Shown: piece by piece, positions 16,341 through 25,218 of the stretch
How the letters are laid out: every line of letters starts with the position of its first letter
Numbering within the stretch: position 1 is the stretch's first letter
Source: Alkalibacillus salilacus
Lineage (GTDB): Bacteria > Bacillota > Bacilli > Bacillales > Alkalibacillaceae
NCBI RefSeq assembly: GCF_030812915.1
Contig: NZ_JAUSTQ010000007.1
Coordinates: 62,001-126,000 of the forward strand
Direction of reading: 5' to 3'
Length of the DNA: 64,000 nt
Made by a program: the position numbers and the translations under genes
Notes under the pieces: model-generated
What the model saw: only the letters and a program-made list of their open reading frames with translations
What the model was told of the DNA's origin: nothing
Database searches by the model: none

Positions 16341-19241
16341 TTGTGGATAAAGCAATTGGAAGTGGTGTCCTTTGGGAAATGGCATCAAAAAACGATTGAT
16401 TTAACAAGTGGGTTTAATTATTTATACGGTTCTAATGAGTCAGGTAAATCATCATTACGATCATTTATCACGTATATCTTATTTGGATTATCAGCCTCTG
16501 AACGTGAACAATATACATCTATATTTGATGGGCAACTAGGTGGTCGGATCATTTTAACAGATGGAGTAAAAGAATATACGATTGAGCGATTTTCTCATCG
16601 TAATCGAGGTAAGAGAGTAGGGTATCTAGCTGGAGAAACCGTTCAGGATAAAGAAATCGAGCAATTATTGGATCATGTTGATCATTATATCTATCAAGCC
16701 ATTTTTTCTTTTCAGGATCGTGATCTTGAAGCCATTCGACATCAGCAGTCAGATGATATTGGAAAAGTATTATTCAATTTAGGCTTAACAGGCTCTGAAG
16801 ATATTGTTGAAATTGAACAAGGCTTAACAAAAGAAAGCGATAAACTGTTCAAGAAACAAGGTCGCAAGCCTCCTGTTAACCAAGCTTTGCAGCAATTAAA
16901 GGCTATCAATGAAGAAATTGAGAAAGCACAAATAAAAGAACAAGAGCACGCTACGCTTTATCAAGAAGCCAAACAATTGGAATTAGATATTCAAGCCTTA
17001 AAATATGAAGATGAGCAGTTAAATCAACAAATCAAAGATTATCAACAACTGTTGCAGGTTTCTTCTTCCATTGATCGTGTTCAATTACTTGATCAGGAAA
17101 TGGCATCATTACTCAATCATTCGCATTTGTCCCAAGATGTCATTGATCGATATGAAGATGTTAAAGCGAAACGTCAAACTTATGATGACCGTGCTCGAGC
17201 CATTATGGCTAAGATGAGTGAAGCGAAAGAAGAACGCAATCGCTTAATGGCTCAATCGAAAAAAGATCATTTTCCATTCACGCTTGATGAAATTCAAGCC
17301 TGGACGGTGGAATGGGAACATAAGAAACAGCAGTATGATGATTTATCTAATCAAATTCAGTCAAAGCGTTCACAATTACAAAAACTGAATTTGCCAGTTG
17401 ATGAAACTGAATTAAGATCCTTAGCTATTAGTGATTATACAAAACAAACATGGTCAAGAATCGCCTATGATTTACATGCGAATGCAGAAAAATTAAGTGA
17501 CTTAGAACGTCGTAAGCGAATTAAATTAGATGAATTGAGATCGTTAGAATCTAAACAGCAAGACGTTCAAAAGAATTTATTGACAGAAGAGGAACGTGCC
17601 ACAACCTCACGGAAACTTGAGCAAATTAACCAACAGATTTTTGTCGATCAAACTACTGCCTCACGTGGTAGCTCTTCACGTAACCGTCAATCTTCTTTAA
17701 AACAGCCATTATTTATGGTAGGTAAATGGTTGGCACTTGCTTTCGCTATTGGATTTGTATTAGCTGGTGTGATGGCTTGGATGAATGTTTTTAGTTATGT
17801 GTATGCTGGCATTAGTGGGATAGCATTTTATGTCCTACTCAATCGACAGCAGATTTCTATTGAGCAACAGGCAAGTCATTCAGATAACTCAGAAAAGGTT
17901 TCTTTAGAACAAGAAAAACGTGATCTAGAGCGTATCATAGAAAATGATGATCAGCTTATAAATGATAATCGCGACCTTCAAACCAAAATCGATTACGTGA
18001 ACAGTGAATTACGTGAAGTTGAAAGTGAACGATTATCGATTGAAGAAATCATTGATGATCTAGAATTCAAACAAAACCAAGAAATAAATCAACATCAGTG
18101 GCTGGAACGATATGAACTCGAGCAATGGGAAGATGTTGCCCAACAATTGATTAATGCTAAACATATATTAAGTGATATCGATCAATTAGTTGAATCACAG
18201 CTAACCATCGAATCCTCGCTCGACTATATCAAAGAACAACTGCAACGCTTTTTATCTTATTATGTGAATGATTTGAATTGGCGCGACGACCAAGCGGGAT
18301 TATCATTGGTTCGCGAATATTTAAATCAAGAACGTGATATAACTAACCAGATCAATCAGCATCACTATTGGTTAGAGGAATTAGAGAAGCAACTACAAGA
18401 GTTAAAAGACGAATATGCCCCTTATGAACAAGCAATGGAGGATATGTTGTCAGAGATTGATGTAGAAAATGAAGCTGAATTAGAAGACGTCATTCAAGCG
18501 TTTGCTACTTATCAAGAGAAGGACCAGAAGAGGGCTGAAGCATATGAAGCTGTTAAACAATTATTCGGTGACAGTACAAACGAGGTAATTGCTCAGTCTT
18601 ATAACTGGGATCACCTACAAGAAGTGCTTCATGACAATCGACATCGAAAAGAGATAGGAGAGGCACAACTAGAAGAGAAACGACAACGTTTAGCTGATTG
18701 TACAGCACATATTAGGCAAATAGAAGAAGATGGTCGACTGTCTGATCTTATTCATGAACGATCCAAAATTGAAGATGAAATTAAGACATTATCAAAACAA
18801 TGGGCAGCTTTAAATGTAGCTAAAGGACTTATTCAAGATACGAAGTCAAGGTATCAATACGATTATTTACCTCATGTATTGACTCAAACCTCTCAATTAT
18901 TTAATAAATTGACTCAAGGAATCTATCAAACCGTTCGATTTTCCCAAGAGGAATCGTTAATGGTACAGCGATATGATGATATATGGTTTGATGTTAAGCA
19001 ATTGTCAGATGGGACTGCTGATCAACTCTATGTTGCTTTAAGGTTCGCTTTAAATGAGTCTTTAAGAGATACTAAAGCATTTCCGTTTATATTGGATGAT
19101 GCGTTTGTCCACTTTGATCATGAACGCAAACAAGAAATGATGAGGATCTTATCCCAGCAAGCAAAGAAACAACAAATTATTTATTTTTCATTTGAAGAGG
19201 GTCCATCATCTACATCTTATCATGTGATACATTTAAATTAG
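16341..19241 (+). CDS. yhaN: YhaN, SbcC/Rad50-like AAA ATPase with central membrane segments
   Basis: A 966-residue SMC-like ATPase. The N-terminal Walker A reads GSNESGKSS (about residues 31-39), two long coiled coils flank a central hydrophobic hairpin (about 460-500), and the C-terminus carries the signature LSDGTADQLYVALRFAL and Walker B FPFILDDAFVHFD. The membrane hairpin replaces the zinc hook of SbcC, as in the YhaN/RecF-like family. I place the start at the TTG at 16341, because AGAAGGGA lies 6 bp upstream and this gives a short N-terminus leading straight into WIKQLEVVSFGKW; an in-frame ATG at 16323 overlaps yhaO. Confidence 0.88.
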   Translation: MWIKQLEVVSFGKWHQKTIDLTSGFNYLYGSNESGKSSLRSFITYILFGLSASEREQYTSIFDGQLGGRIILTDGVKEYTIERFSHRNRGKRVGYLAGETVQDKEIEQLLDHVDHYIYQAIFSFQDRDLEAIRHQQSDDIGKVLFNLGLTGSEDIVEIEQGLTKESDKLFKKQGRKPPVNQALQQLKAINEEIEKAQIKEQEHATLYQEAKQLELDIQALKYEDEQLNQQIKDYQQLLQVSSSIDRVQLLDQEMASLLNHSHLSQDVIDRYEDVKAKRQTYDDRARAIMAKMSEAKEERNRLMAQSKKDHFPFTLDEIQAWTVEWEHKKQQYDDLSNQIQSKRSQLQKLNLPVDETELRSLAISDYTKQTWSRIAYDLHANAEKLSDLERRKRIKLDELRSLESKQQDVQKNLLTEEERATTSRKLEQINQQIFVDQTTASRGSSSRNRQSSLKQPLFMVGKWLALAFAIGFVLAGVMAWMNVFSYVYAGISGIAFYVLLNRQQISIEQQASHSDNSEKVSLEQEKRDLERIIENDDQLINDNRDLQTKIDYVNSELREVESERLSIEEIIDDLEFKQNQEINQHQWLERYELEQWEDVAQQLINAKHILSDIDQLVESQLTIESSLDYIKEQLQRFLSYYVNDLNWRDDQAGLSLVREYLNQERDITNQINQHHYWLEELEKQLQELKDEYAPYEQAMEDMLSEIDVENEAELEDVIQAFATYQEKDQKRAEAYEAVKQLFGDSTNEVIAQSYNWDHLQEVLHDNRHRKEIGEAQLEEKRQRLADCTAHIRQIEEDGRLSDLIHERSKIEDEIKTLSKQWAALNVAKGLIQDTKSRYQYDYLPHVLTQTSQLFNKLTQGIYQTVRFSQEESLMVQRYDDIWFDVKQLSDGTADQLYVALRFALNESLRDTKAFPFILDDAFVHFDHERKQEMMRILSQQAKKQQIIYFSFEEGPSSTSYHVIHLN

Positions 19242-19279
19242 CGAAGAAGATAATAGTTTAATAAAAGGAGTGCGATGGT

Positions 19280-20218
19280 ATGACACAAGGCGTAGCTAAC
19301 CGAGAAGTTGGAGATCAATTTGAAGGCTACTTATTAATTAAATCCGTTGATAAAGGAGTGGCGAGTAATGGTAAGCCCTTTTTAACGATTGTGTTTCGGG
19401 ATTTAAGTGGTGAAATTGAAGCCAAGCTATGGGAAGCGGCGAAAGAGGATGAAGAAACGTTTCTTGCGGAATCAATCGTTCACGTACAAGGTGAAATTCG
19501 CCAATTTCGCGGGAAGCATCAATTGAATATACGCCAAATTCGTCTGGCTAATGAGATGGATGGTGTTAGAGTAGAAGACTTTATCGAGAAAGCACCCGTT
19601 GATTTGGAGGAAATGAAAGATTACTTAACACAAACCATCTTTGCATTGGAAAATCCAAATATTCAACGGATCGTTAGACAGATTTTGAAAAAGTATAACG
19701 ATGATGTGTTTGTTTACCCAGCTGCAACAAAGAATCATCACGAATATGCTTCTGGACTGATGCACCATGTTATTAGCATGCTTAAAATCGCTCAATCACT
19801 CAAGTCGTTATATCCTGATTTGAATATGGATTTATTGTATGCGGGTATTATTTTGCACGATATAGGAAAAGTCAAAGAGCTATCTTCACCAGCATCACCA
19901 TCCTATACACTTGAAGGTAAAATGCTTGGTCATATTTCGATGATGGTTGAAGAAATTAAAGTAACCGCTCAAGAATTGGGAATTGAAGGTGAAGAAGTGA
20001 TGCTATTACAACATCTGGTCTTAAGTCATCACGGTAAGAATGAATGGGGAAGCCCGAAAACGCCGATTGTCCGTGAAGCTGAAATGTTGCACCAAATTGA
20101 TATGATAGATGCTAAGATGAACATGATGAATCGGGCCCTTGAGAAGGTGGAACCTGGTGAATTTACTGATCGTATTTTTCCAATGGAGAACCGTCAATTT
20201 TACAAGCCTACAATCTAG
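19280..20218 (+). CDS. yhaM: YhaM, 3'-5' exoribonuclease
   Basis: A 312-residue protein with an N-terminal OB-fold (about residues 15-95, including [10 protein letters not shown] and [15 protein letters not shown]) and a C-terminal HD domain with the metal-binding [11 protein letters not shown]. In B. subtilis YhaM is a 3'-5' exonuclease acting on RNA and single-stranded DNA. Gene order yhaO-yhaN-yhaM is conserved. AAAAGGAGTG precedes the ATG. A long hairpin terminator follows. Confidence 0.93.
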   Translation: MTQGVANREVGDQFEGYLLIKSVDKGVASNGKPFLTIVFRDLSGEIEAKLWEAAKEDEETFLAESIVHVQGEIRQFRGKHQLNIRQIRLANEMDGVRVEDFIEKAPVDLEEMKDYLTQTIFALENPNIQRIVRQILKKYNDDVFVYPAATKNHHEYASGLMHHVISMLKIAQSLKSLYPDLNMDLLYAGIILHDIGKVKELSSPASPSYTLEGKMLGHISMMVEEIKVTAQELGIEGEEVMLLQHLVLSHHGKNEWGSPKTPIVREAEMLHQIDMIDAKMNMMNRALEKVEPGEFTDRIFPMENRQFYKPTI

Positions 20219-20222
20219 TTAT

Positions 20223-20268
20223 AAAAAAGTTCCGAAACTGCTGTTAGGCATGTTTCGGAACTTTTTTG
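20223..20268. terminator. Bidirectional terminator between yhaM and prsA
   Basis: A run of As and GTTCCGAAAC pairs with GTTTCGGAAC and a T run across a 13-nt loop. The A/T runs on both sides allow it to end transcripts from either direction. Confidence 0.85.
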
Positions 20269-20279
20269 TGTTAAATATA

Positions 20280-21146
20280 TTATTCGTCTTCACTTTCGTT
20301 TTCTGAATCAAAGATATGGTCTAAGTCATCGTCTTGTATAGACACGTCAGCTTCATTCATCACTTCATCAATAATCGAATTGAGTTCATCTTGTGAGACT
20401 TGAGAAGCTAATAACGATTCGCGAATTTGACTTTCCATGTTTTCAAAGGAATCTAATTCTACATCAGCTTCACGCTTGTCCTCAACTAGAATGACATGCC
20501 AACCATGTTGTGTTTCGACAGGCTCACTAATTTCTCCTACATCTAGTGAAAAGGCTGCACGTTCAAATGGCAGAACCATGTCACCGCCAGTAAAATAGCC
20601 AAGATCACCACCTGAACTAGCAGAACCATCAGTTGAGTATTCTTCAGCTAAGGCTGCAAATTCTTGACCATCTTCATATTCTTGAATGACTTCTTCTGCT
20701 GTGCTTTGATCCTCGACTAAAATGTGACGCGCTTTTACTTCTTGTTGCATATTTTCATAACGCATACGTACATCTTCATCTGAAACATCTAGGTCATCTG
20801 TTGCTGCTTTGAATTCAAGTTGACTCATATAAAAATCGTTACGGAAATCTTCTTCATTTTCATAACCTTGTTGGGCTAGGAATTGTTCGAATTGAGGCCC
20901 TAATTGTGATTTGAATTCTTCTATATCTTGGTCAATCTCTTCTTGAGATACGTCATATTGCGATTCAAGAACCATTTCTTTCGTTATTTGTTCTAATACT
21001 TCTTCGCCGTGACGTTCTTTCAGTTCATTATAGAACTCGTCCTTTGTGATATCACCTGATTGAGATTCTACAACCACTTCTTCGTCTGATTGACAGGCAG
21101 TAATAACTAAAATACTTGCAAAGAGTAGTACGATTAGTTTTTTCAA
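20280..21146 (-). CDS. prsA: PrsA-type foldase lipoprotein (parvulin PPIase)
   Basis: A 288-residue lipoprotein with lipobox ITAC (Cys 18), an N-terminal SurA-like region, a parvulin peptidyl-prolyl isomerase domain (about 137-223, with [26 protein letters not shown] and HGWHVILV), and an acidic C-terminal tail. It assists folding of secreted proteins outside the membrane. I choose the TTG at 21146, since GGGGGA lies 7 nt upstream and translation then begins KKLIVLLFA; an in-frame ATG 15 bp earlier overlaps that ribosome site. The acidic tail fits a halotolerant host. Confidence 0.92.
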   Translation of the reverse strand: MKKLIVLLFASILVITACQSDEEVVVESQSGDITKDEFYNELKERHGEEVLEQITKEMVLESQYDVSQEEIDQDIEEFKSQLGPQFEQFLAQQGYENEEDFRNDFYMSQLEFKAATDDLDVSDEDVRMRYENMQQEVKARHILVEDQSTAEEVIQEYEDGQEFAALAEEYSTDGSASSGGDLGYFTGGDMVLPFERAAFSLDVGEISEPVETQHGWHVILVEDKREADVELDSFENMESQIRESLLASQVSQDELNSIIDEVMNEADVSIQDDDLDHIFDSENESEDE

Positions 21147-21182
21147 CTCTGATTCCCCCATTTTTCTATATTTCCAATCATA

Positions 21183-21191
21183 ACTATACCA
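21183..21191 (-). promoter_or_regulatory. Candidate extended -10 promoter for prsA
   Basis: Read on the minus strand, TGGTATAGT forms an extended -10 (TGnTATAGT) 37 bp before the TTG start. No good -35 was seen. Confidence 0.35.
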
Positions 21192-21290
21192 TAAATATTT
21201 TAAAGTGGCATTAATCAAATTGACACGCGCCTAATCGCATCAGCTTTCATAACCATACAATAAGATAGATATGGATTAGGGGGTGAAAAA

Positions 21291-21380
21291 ATGAGTTATG
21301 GAAAAGGTTATTACAGTGGATTTTCTTTAATTGTTGTGTTGTTCATTTTACTCATCATTGTGGGCGCCGCTTGGTTCTAA
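21291..21380 (+). CDS. YjcZ-family small sporulation membrane protein
   Basis: A 29-residue micropeptide: a Gly/Tyr-rich head (MSYGKGYYSG) followed by one hydrophobic helix (LIVVLFILLIIVGAAWF), the hallmark of YjcZ-family proteins of Bacillaceae. AGGGGGTG lies 5 nt before the ATG. Upstream, CATACAAT (21254-21261) resembles a sigma-E/sigma-K -10 element, hinting at mother-cell expression; no -35 was clear. A strong terminator starts 10 bp after the stop. Too short for routine ORF calling. Confidence 0.85.
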   Translation: MSYGKGYYSGFSLIVVLFILLIIVGAAWF

Positions 21381-21390
21381 AAAACCTCAC

Positions 21391-21429
21391 AAAAAAGGTT
21401 GATCTTCAAAAGAAGATCAACCTTTTTTT
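21391..21429 (+). terminator. Rho-independent terminator after the YjcZ-type gene
   Basis: AAAGGTTGATCTTC pairs with GAAGATCAACCTTT around a 4-nt loop, flanked by A and T runs, so it may work in both directions. Confidence 0.9.
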
Positions 21430-21480
21430 ATGGTTAGTTTAATGTTTATTTTTGATTATTAACTAGAATTGCTATCAGTT

Positions 21481-21620
21481 GTTGATTTGTGAGAAGCGAA
21501 GGTGGCGACTCCTGCGGGAAAAGCACGAGTCTCGAGACCCCACAGGCCACGCTCTTTGGCCGAGGAGGCTCGAGCCGTGCCCGCGGAAAGCGTCCACCGG
21601 TAGCGGATCACAATATCAAC
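21481..21620. repeat. GC-rich inverted-repeat element of Bacillaceae type
   Basis: A 140-bp island, strikingly GC-rich against an AT-rich background. Outer ends are imperfect inverted repeats (GTTGATTTGTGA at 21481, TCACAATATCAAC at 21608-21620). Inner arms GGTGGCGACTCCTGCGGG and CCCGCGGAAAGCGTCCACC pair imperfectly. The segments GCGACTCCTGCGGGAAAAGC, CGAGGAGGCTCGAGCC and GTGCCCGCGGAAAGCGTCC look like a non-coding repeat I recall from many Bacillus-related genomes. It probably forms one long hairpin and is a dispersed, MITE-like or regulatory repeat. No ORF is convincing here. Confidence 0.7.
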
Positions 21621-21643
21621 AGCGAGCCTTAATTTAAACTTTC

Positions 21644-21823
21644 TTATAGAAAATTCACTTCATAATAAGATGAGATGAGTAAGACAAGCATTGAAATGTT
21701 AATCATACGATAAACTTTAGTGCTTTTTTCGTTAGACATCTCAGATTTTGTACAGAATTTCTGGGCCATAGTATTAAATGCGTAAAAAATAAACAACGCA
21801 AATGGTACATAAAACAGTAGCAA
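21644..21823 (-). CDS. Small two-helix membrane protein with TTG start
   Basis: A 59-residue frame on the minus strand beginning with TTG at 21823, preceded 8 nt upstream by AGGAGGGGG. The predicted protein has a hydrophobic helix at each end (LLFYVPFALFIFYAF and INISMLVLLISSYY) around a charged middle. It lies 31 bp downstream of yhaJ on the same strand, so it is probably co-transcribed. By position it could correspond to one of the small membrane genes around prsA in B. subtilis (such as yhaK), but I cannot confirm similarity. Function unknown. Confidence 0.6.
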   Translation of the reverse strand: MLLFYVPFALFIFYAFNTMAQKFCTKSEMSNEKSTKVYRMINISMLVLLISSYYEVNFL

Positions 21824-21854
21824 TATTTCCCCCTCCTAATGACTTACGATCATA

Positions 21855-22403
21855 CTACGCTTGTGGAGACTGAACGAGAATATCATAATTGTGTTTTGAC
21901 TTTTCTACAATACATTGTTTTGGTGCTCTAATAAAGAATGATAACATTAACCAATCTGTAAGGGAAATACCCAGATGGATCGCAGTAAATACAATCAAGA
22001 TTGGATAAAATGTCGGTAATACGATTGCGCCAGCTAACAATGGTAATGTCAGCACAATTGTAGGTGCTAACATCATGATAATGGACGTGCGTTTCGATAA
22101 ACTTGAACGCATATTAAATTTTAACATTGGTATATAGCGGTATTTAAAATACCATTTTAACGTAAATTCCTTACTCGTAAAGGTAAGTGGAAATGCGTGA
22201 GCTAATTTATGCAAAATCGGTAATGTTAATAGCCCTAACAAAACTTGCCACAGTGCGGGTTCATGTAACGACACATTATGGTAAATAATCGAAAATGGTA
22301 CAAATAAGACTATAAATGACATAATACTGAAAAAAACCGATAAGATTTTCAGTCGATTATGGCCGAATTCTCTTGAAATGTTGATCGTTTTCCAACAAGT
22401 CAT
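21855..22403 (-). CDS. yhaJ: YhaJ-like DUF3267 membrane protein
   Basis: A 182-residue membrane protein with about four helices, matching DUF3267. Family members often show a zincin-like HELxH motif in the second helix; here the corresponding segment reads ILHKLAHAF, with Lys replacing Glu, so peptidase activity is doubtful. It sits between prsA and hpr, where B. subtilis has yhaJ. AAAGGAGG precedes the ATG. A promoter with an inverted repeat at its start site lies about 60 bp upstream. Confidence 0.75.
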   Translation of the reverse strand: MTCWKTINISREFGHNRLKILSVFFSIMSFIVLFVPFSIIYHNVSLHEPALWQVLLGLLTLPILHKLAHAFPLTFTSKEFTLKWYFKYRYIPMLKFNMRSSLSKRTSIIMMLAPTIVLTLPLLAGAIVLPTFYPILIVFTAIHLGISLTDWLMLSFFIRAPKQCIVEKSKHNYDILVQSPQA

Positions 22404-22443
22404 GATAGGGCCTCCTTTATCTTTGAATTTAGGCGTTGCGTAG

Positions 22444-22465
22444 CCTTGTAACGTCTATTACAAGG
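22444..22465. repeat. Inverted repeat at the yhaJ transcription start
   Basis: CCTTGTAA and TTACAAGG are separated by 6 bp. The repeat overlaps the predicted start of transcription from the minus-strand promoter at 22469-22497 and lacks a T tail, so it looks like an operator or a 5' leader hairpin. Confidence 0.45.
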
Positions 22466-22468
22466 GTG

Positions 22469-22497
22469 ATAATACGCCTTACAAAGAAAAAATTCAA
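22469..22497 (-). promoter_or_regulatory. Sigma-A-like promoter for yhaJ
   Basis: On the minus strand TTGAAT and TATTAT are separated by exactly 17 bp, about 65 bp before the yhaJ start. Confidence 0.55.
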
Positions 22498-22524
22498 CCC
22501 TTTTGACAAAAAAATTACACCTTC

Positions 22525-23052
22525 TTAATATTCCGCTTTAATACTTGCGATGGAGCGGTCTAAAATGTCTAGATATTCTTCGCCATAAATTTCTTTTACA
22601 ATAGCTTCTAACTCTTGGAATTCAGGAAATCTACCATATAAGTCTTTTAGGGGTAATGAAGCTTGCATAACGGTGTTTTTATCTGTTCCTTGAGCATGAG
22701 CTTCCATCGTTTCCTCGAATAGATGCTTGCCAGACTCTGTTAGCTCAATATACGTATTTCTTTTATCTTCTTCTCGTTTTGAAAATGTTAAAAGCTTACG
22801 TTCCTCAAGCTTTTTGGAAAAATTAAAAGCGGTAGACACATGCATAATCCCAAACTTGGATATTTCCGAAATGCTAGCGCCATCTAAATGATAACAGATC
22901 CATAATATATGATGTTCGTTTAAGTTTAAGTCGAACGGCTTCACCCAATTTTGCCAATCTTTTTCGATTTGTTTCCAAACAGCTTTCGATAACTGTGCCA
23001 TTTTGTGTGAATAGAGAATGGCTTCTTGTAATGAATAGTTTTGTTCACTCAC
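22525..23052 (-). CDS. hpr: Hpr/ScoC, MarR-family transition-state regulator
   Basis: A 175-residue MarR-type winged-helix regulator. It begins [20 protein letters not shown] and carries the recognition region [27 protein letters not shown], followed by the wing [19 protein letters not shown]. It matches Hpr (ScoC), which represses protease and sporulation genes and some peptide transporters in B. subtilis. Translation starts at a GTG preceded by AAAGGAG. It is monocistronic on the minus strand, upstream of yhaJ as in B. subtilis. Confidence 0.9.
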   Translation of the reverse strand: MSEQNYSLQEAILYSHKMAQLSKAVWKQIEKDWQNWVKPFDLNLNEHHILWICYHLDGASISEISKFGIMHVSTAFNFSKKLEERKLLTFSKREEDKRNTYIELTESGKHLFEETMEAHAQGTDKNTVMQASLPLKDLYGRFPEFQELEAIVKEIYGEEYLDILDRSIASIKAEY

Positions 23053-23250
23053 GACAACGTCTCCTTTTTAATGGTATTAAGTTATATCTTTATAGTTTAC
23101 CCGATATACTTCATGGAGTAACGCTATTTAATGATAAAGTTTTAATTAAACTACAGTGTATATCACTTGAGTTTTGTTATAGTTTAACATAATATAAAGA
23201 AAACGAGTTGTAGGAATTTTTTTACACCTAACAACTCGCTTTATAAACAT

Positions 23251-23736
23251 CTAGTATTCTTTATGTAAATTGTTAAAAACATCTTCTAGTGCATCGTGAA
23301 ATCTTAATGCTTCTTGTAATTTAAGATTTGTTTGTTTATCGTTTGTTGATTTTTTGCAGAATTGTTTCTCAATCTCTTCTAAATTAGCTTTTTGTCTGGC
23401 AATCGCCTCTAGCCAGCGATTAACATAAGCGTTCATGAACTTCTCATAGAGATCCTTTTCAGCTTGGTATAAATCTTTTCGGACACCTTTCTTCCAAACC
23501 CGTTCTACTAGATTAAAGTTTAGTAATGTGTGAATGGCATTGCTCATAGCGGTCTTACTTTTTCCTAGAGCGTTTTTCATATCATCCAACGTCATCGGTT
23601 CTTCACTCAAGTAGAGAATAACAAATAATTGAGATTCTGTTGTGTTTAGCGAAAACATCTCCAACGTTTTCGAAAACTCGCTAATCATATTGTAATGAAA
23701 AGCTTCAAGTGCCTCGTCCCTTTCTTGTGTTTGCAT
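23251..23736 (-). CDS. GbsR-like MarR/GntR-type repressor beside opuA
   Basis: A 161-residue helix-turn-helix protein of the GbsR family: N-terminal helices, a DNA-binding segment MTLDDMKNALGKSKTAMSNAIHTL, then VERVWKKGVRKDLYQAEKD and a helical dimerisation tail. GbsR-type regulators control choline and glycine-betaine uptake or synthesis genes. The gene is divergent from opuA, 285 bp away, so control of opuA is likely. The ATG at 23736 follows AAGGAGG; an upstream in-frame ATG at 23769 precedes that site. Confidence 0.85.
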   Translation of the reverse strand: MQTQERDEALEAFHYNMISEFSKTLEMFSLNTTESQLFVILYLSEEPMTLDDMKNALGKSKTAMSNAIHTLLNFNLVERVWKKGVRKDLYQAEKDLYEKFMNAYVNRWLEAIARQKANLEEIEKQFCKKSTNDKQTNLKLQEALRFHDALEDVFNNLHKEY

Positions 23737-23913
23737 ACCAATGAGCCTCCTTAGGACTTCTAATTTCAATCTACACTACTTTCTTACAAAAACAAACTAG
23801 GAAAATTGATAGTATTTGCTAGTATAAGAGAGAAAAAATCAGTATTTCGTCTGATAAGTTTGTTCAGTTTTAACTTTACGGAATAAATAAAGCTATGTCG
23901 CTCTATGTACAAG

Positions 23914-23942
23914 TTGAGTTTTTTTGTCGAACATAATATAGT
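23914..23942 (+). promoter_or_regulatory. Sigma-A-like promoter of the opuA operon
   Basis: TTGAGT (23914-23919) and TATAGT (23937-23942) are separated by 17 bp, 80 bp before the opuAA start. Downstream, AGTGATTGTTACAA and AGTGATTACAAC are tandem near-repeats around 23948-23972 and are candidate binding sites for the divergent GbsR-like repressor. The whole gap 23737-24021 is AT-rich regulatory DNA without an ORF. Confidence 0.5.
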
Positions 23943-24021
23943 TAGAAGAGTGATTGTTACAAAGTGATTACAACATAAGTTATATGATTAAAGTGATTGA
24001 GGAAGAGAGAGGTGTAAACCA

Positions 24022-25218
24022 GTGCCTATTAAAGTCGAAAATTTATCGAAGATTTTCGGTAAGAAAACAAAAGAGGCAACGAGATTATTAGACGAAGGTT
24101 ACTCCAAAGAAGATATCCTCGAGAAAACAGGTTGTACAGTCGGTGTCAACCGAGCAACTTTTGAGGTGGAAGAAGGAGAGGTCTTCGTAATTATGGGTCT
24201 TTCAGGTAGTGGTAAGTCGACATTGGTACGACTATTAAACCGCTTGATTGAACCGACAGAAGGTAGCGTTGAGATCGACGGTCAAAACTTAGCTACCATG
24301 AATAAAGAAGATTTACGTGAGATTCGTCGTACAAAAATGAGTATGGTATTCCAACGCTTTGCGTTATTCCCATTCAGATCTGTACGTGAGAATGCAGAAT
24401 TTGGTCTTGAAATACAAGGTATGGAAAAAGAAGAACGTTCTCAAAAAGCTGAGGAAGCACTTGAGCTAGTTGGACTCGGTGGATATGTTGAACAACTACC
24501 AAGCCAATTATCAGGTGGTATGCAGCAACGTGTTGGTCTTGCACGTGCTTTAGCGAATGATCCAGAAGTGCTTCTAATGGATGAAGCATTCTCAGCATTA
24601 GACCCACTTATTCGTAAAGACATGCAAGACGAGTTACTAGATTTACAAGAAAAAATGCAGAAAACGATTGTCTTCATTACACACGACTTAGATGAAGCGT
24701 TACGTATTGGTGATCGTATTGCATTAATGAAAGACGGTTCAATTGTTCAAATTGGTTCCCCAGAAGAGATTCTGACAAACCCAGCGAACGATTACGTTGA
24801 GAAATTCGTAGAAGACGTAGACCGTTCGAAAGTCTTAACAGCTGAACATATTATGAAACGTCCTGAAACAGTTGACTATGATAAACATGGTCCGCGTGTT
24901 GCATTAGAAAGAATGCGTGAACAAGGACTTTCATCCATCTTTGTAACAGACCGTTCTCGTAACCTTAAAGGTTATGTAACAGCGGATGAAGCACGTCAAG
25001 CACGTGAAAGTGGAATAGAGAAACTTAGTGAAATCATGAAAACAGAAGTTCCAACTGTCGACAAAGATACACAAATTCAAGATATTTTTAATATTATTCA
25101 CGATTCACCCGTACCAGTCGCCGTGACAGAAGACGGAAAGCTTCGCGGTATTATTGTACGTGGTGCTGTAATCGCAGCATTAGCTGATGGAAATGAGGTG
25201 GACGCAGACGATGCTTGA
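24022..25218 (+). CDS. opuAA: Glycine betaine ABC transporter, ATP-binding subunit
   Basis: A 398-residue OpuAA/ProV-type ATPase. Walker A is GLSGSGKST (59-67), followed by [15 protein letters not shown] and Walker [13 protein letters not shown]. Two CBS domains fill about residues 275-385 and sense ionic strength in related transporters. It powers uptake of glycine betaine as osmoprotectant. The start is GTG, behind GAGAGAGGTG. Its stop overlaps the permease start by 8 bp. Confidence 0.95.
   Translation: MPIKVENLSKIFGKKTKEATRLLDEGYSKEDILEKTGCTVGVNRATFEVEEGEVFVIMGLSGSGKSTLVRLLNRLIEPTEGSVEIDGQNLATMNKEDLREIRRTKMSMVFQRFALFPFRSVRENAEFGLEIQGMEKEERSQKAEEALELVGLGGYVEQLPSQLSGGMQQRVGLARALANDPEVLLMDEAFSALDPLIRKDMQDELLDLQEKMQKTIVFITHDLDEALRIGDRIALMKDGSIVQIGSPEEILTNPANDYVEKFVEDVDRSKVLTAEHIMKRPETVDYDKHGPRVALERMREQGLSSIFVTDRSRNLKGYVTADEARQARESGIEKLSEIMKTEVPTVDKDTQIQDIFNIIHDSPVPVAVTEDGKLRGIIVRGAVIAALADGNEVDADDA

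Noticed and set aside
21855-22403. Active zinc peptidase call for the YhaJ-like protein
   Set aside because: The HExxH-like position reads HKLAH, lacking the catalytic Glu, so I describe it only as a DUF3267 membrane protein.
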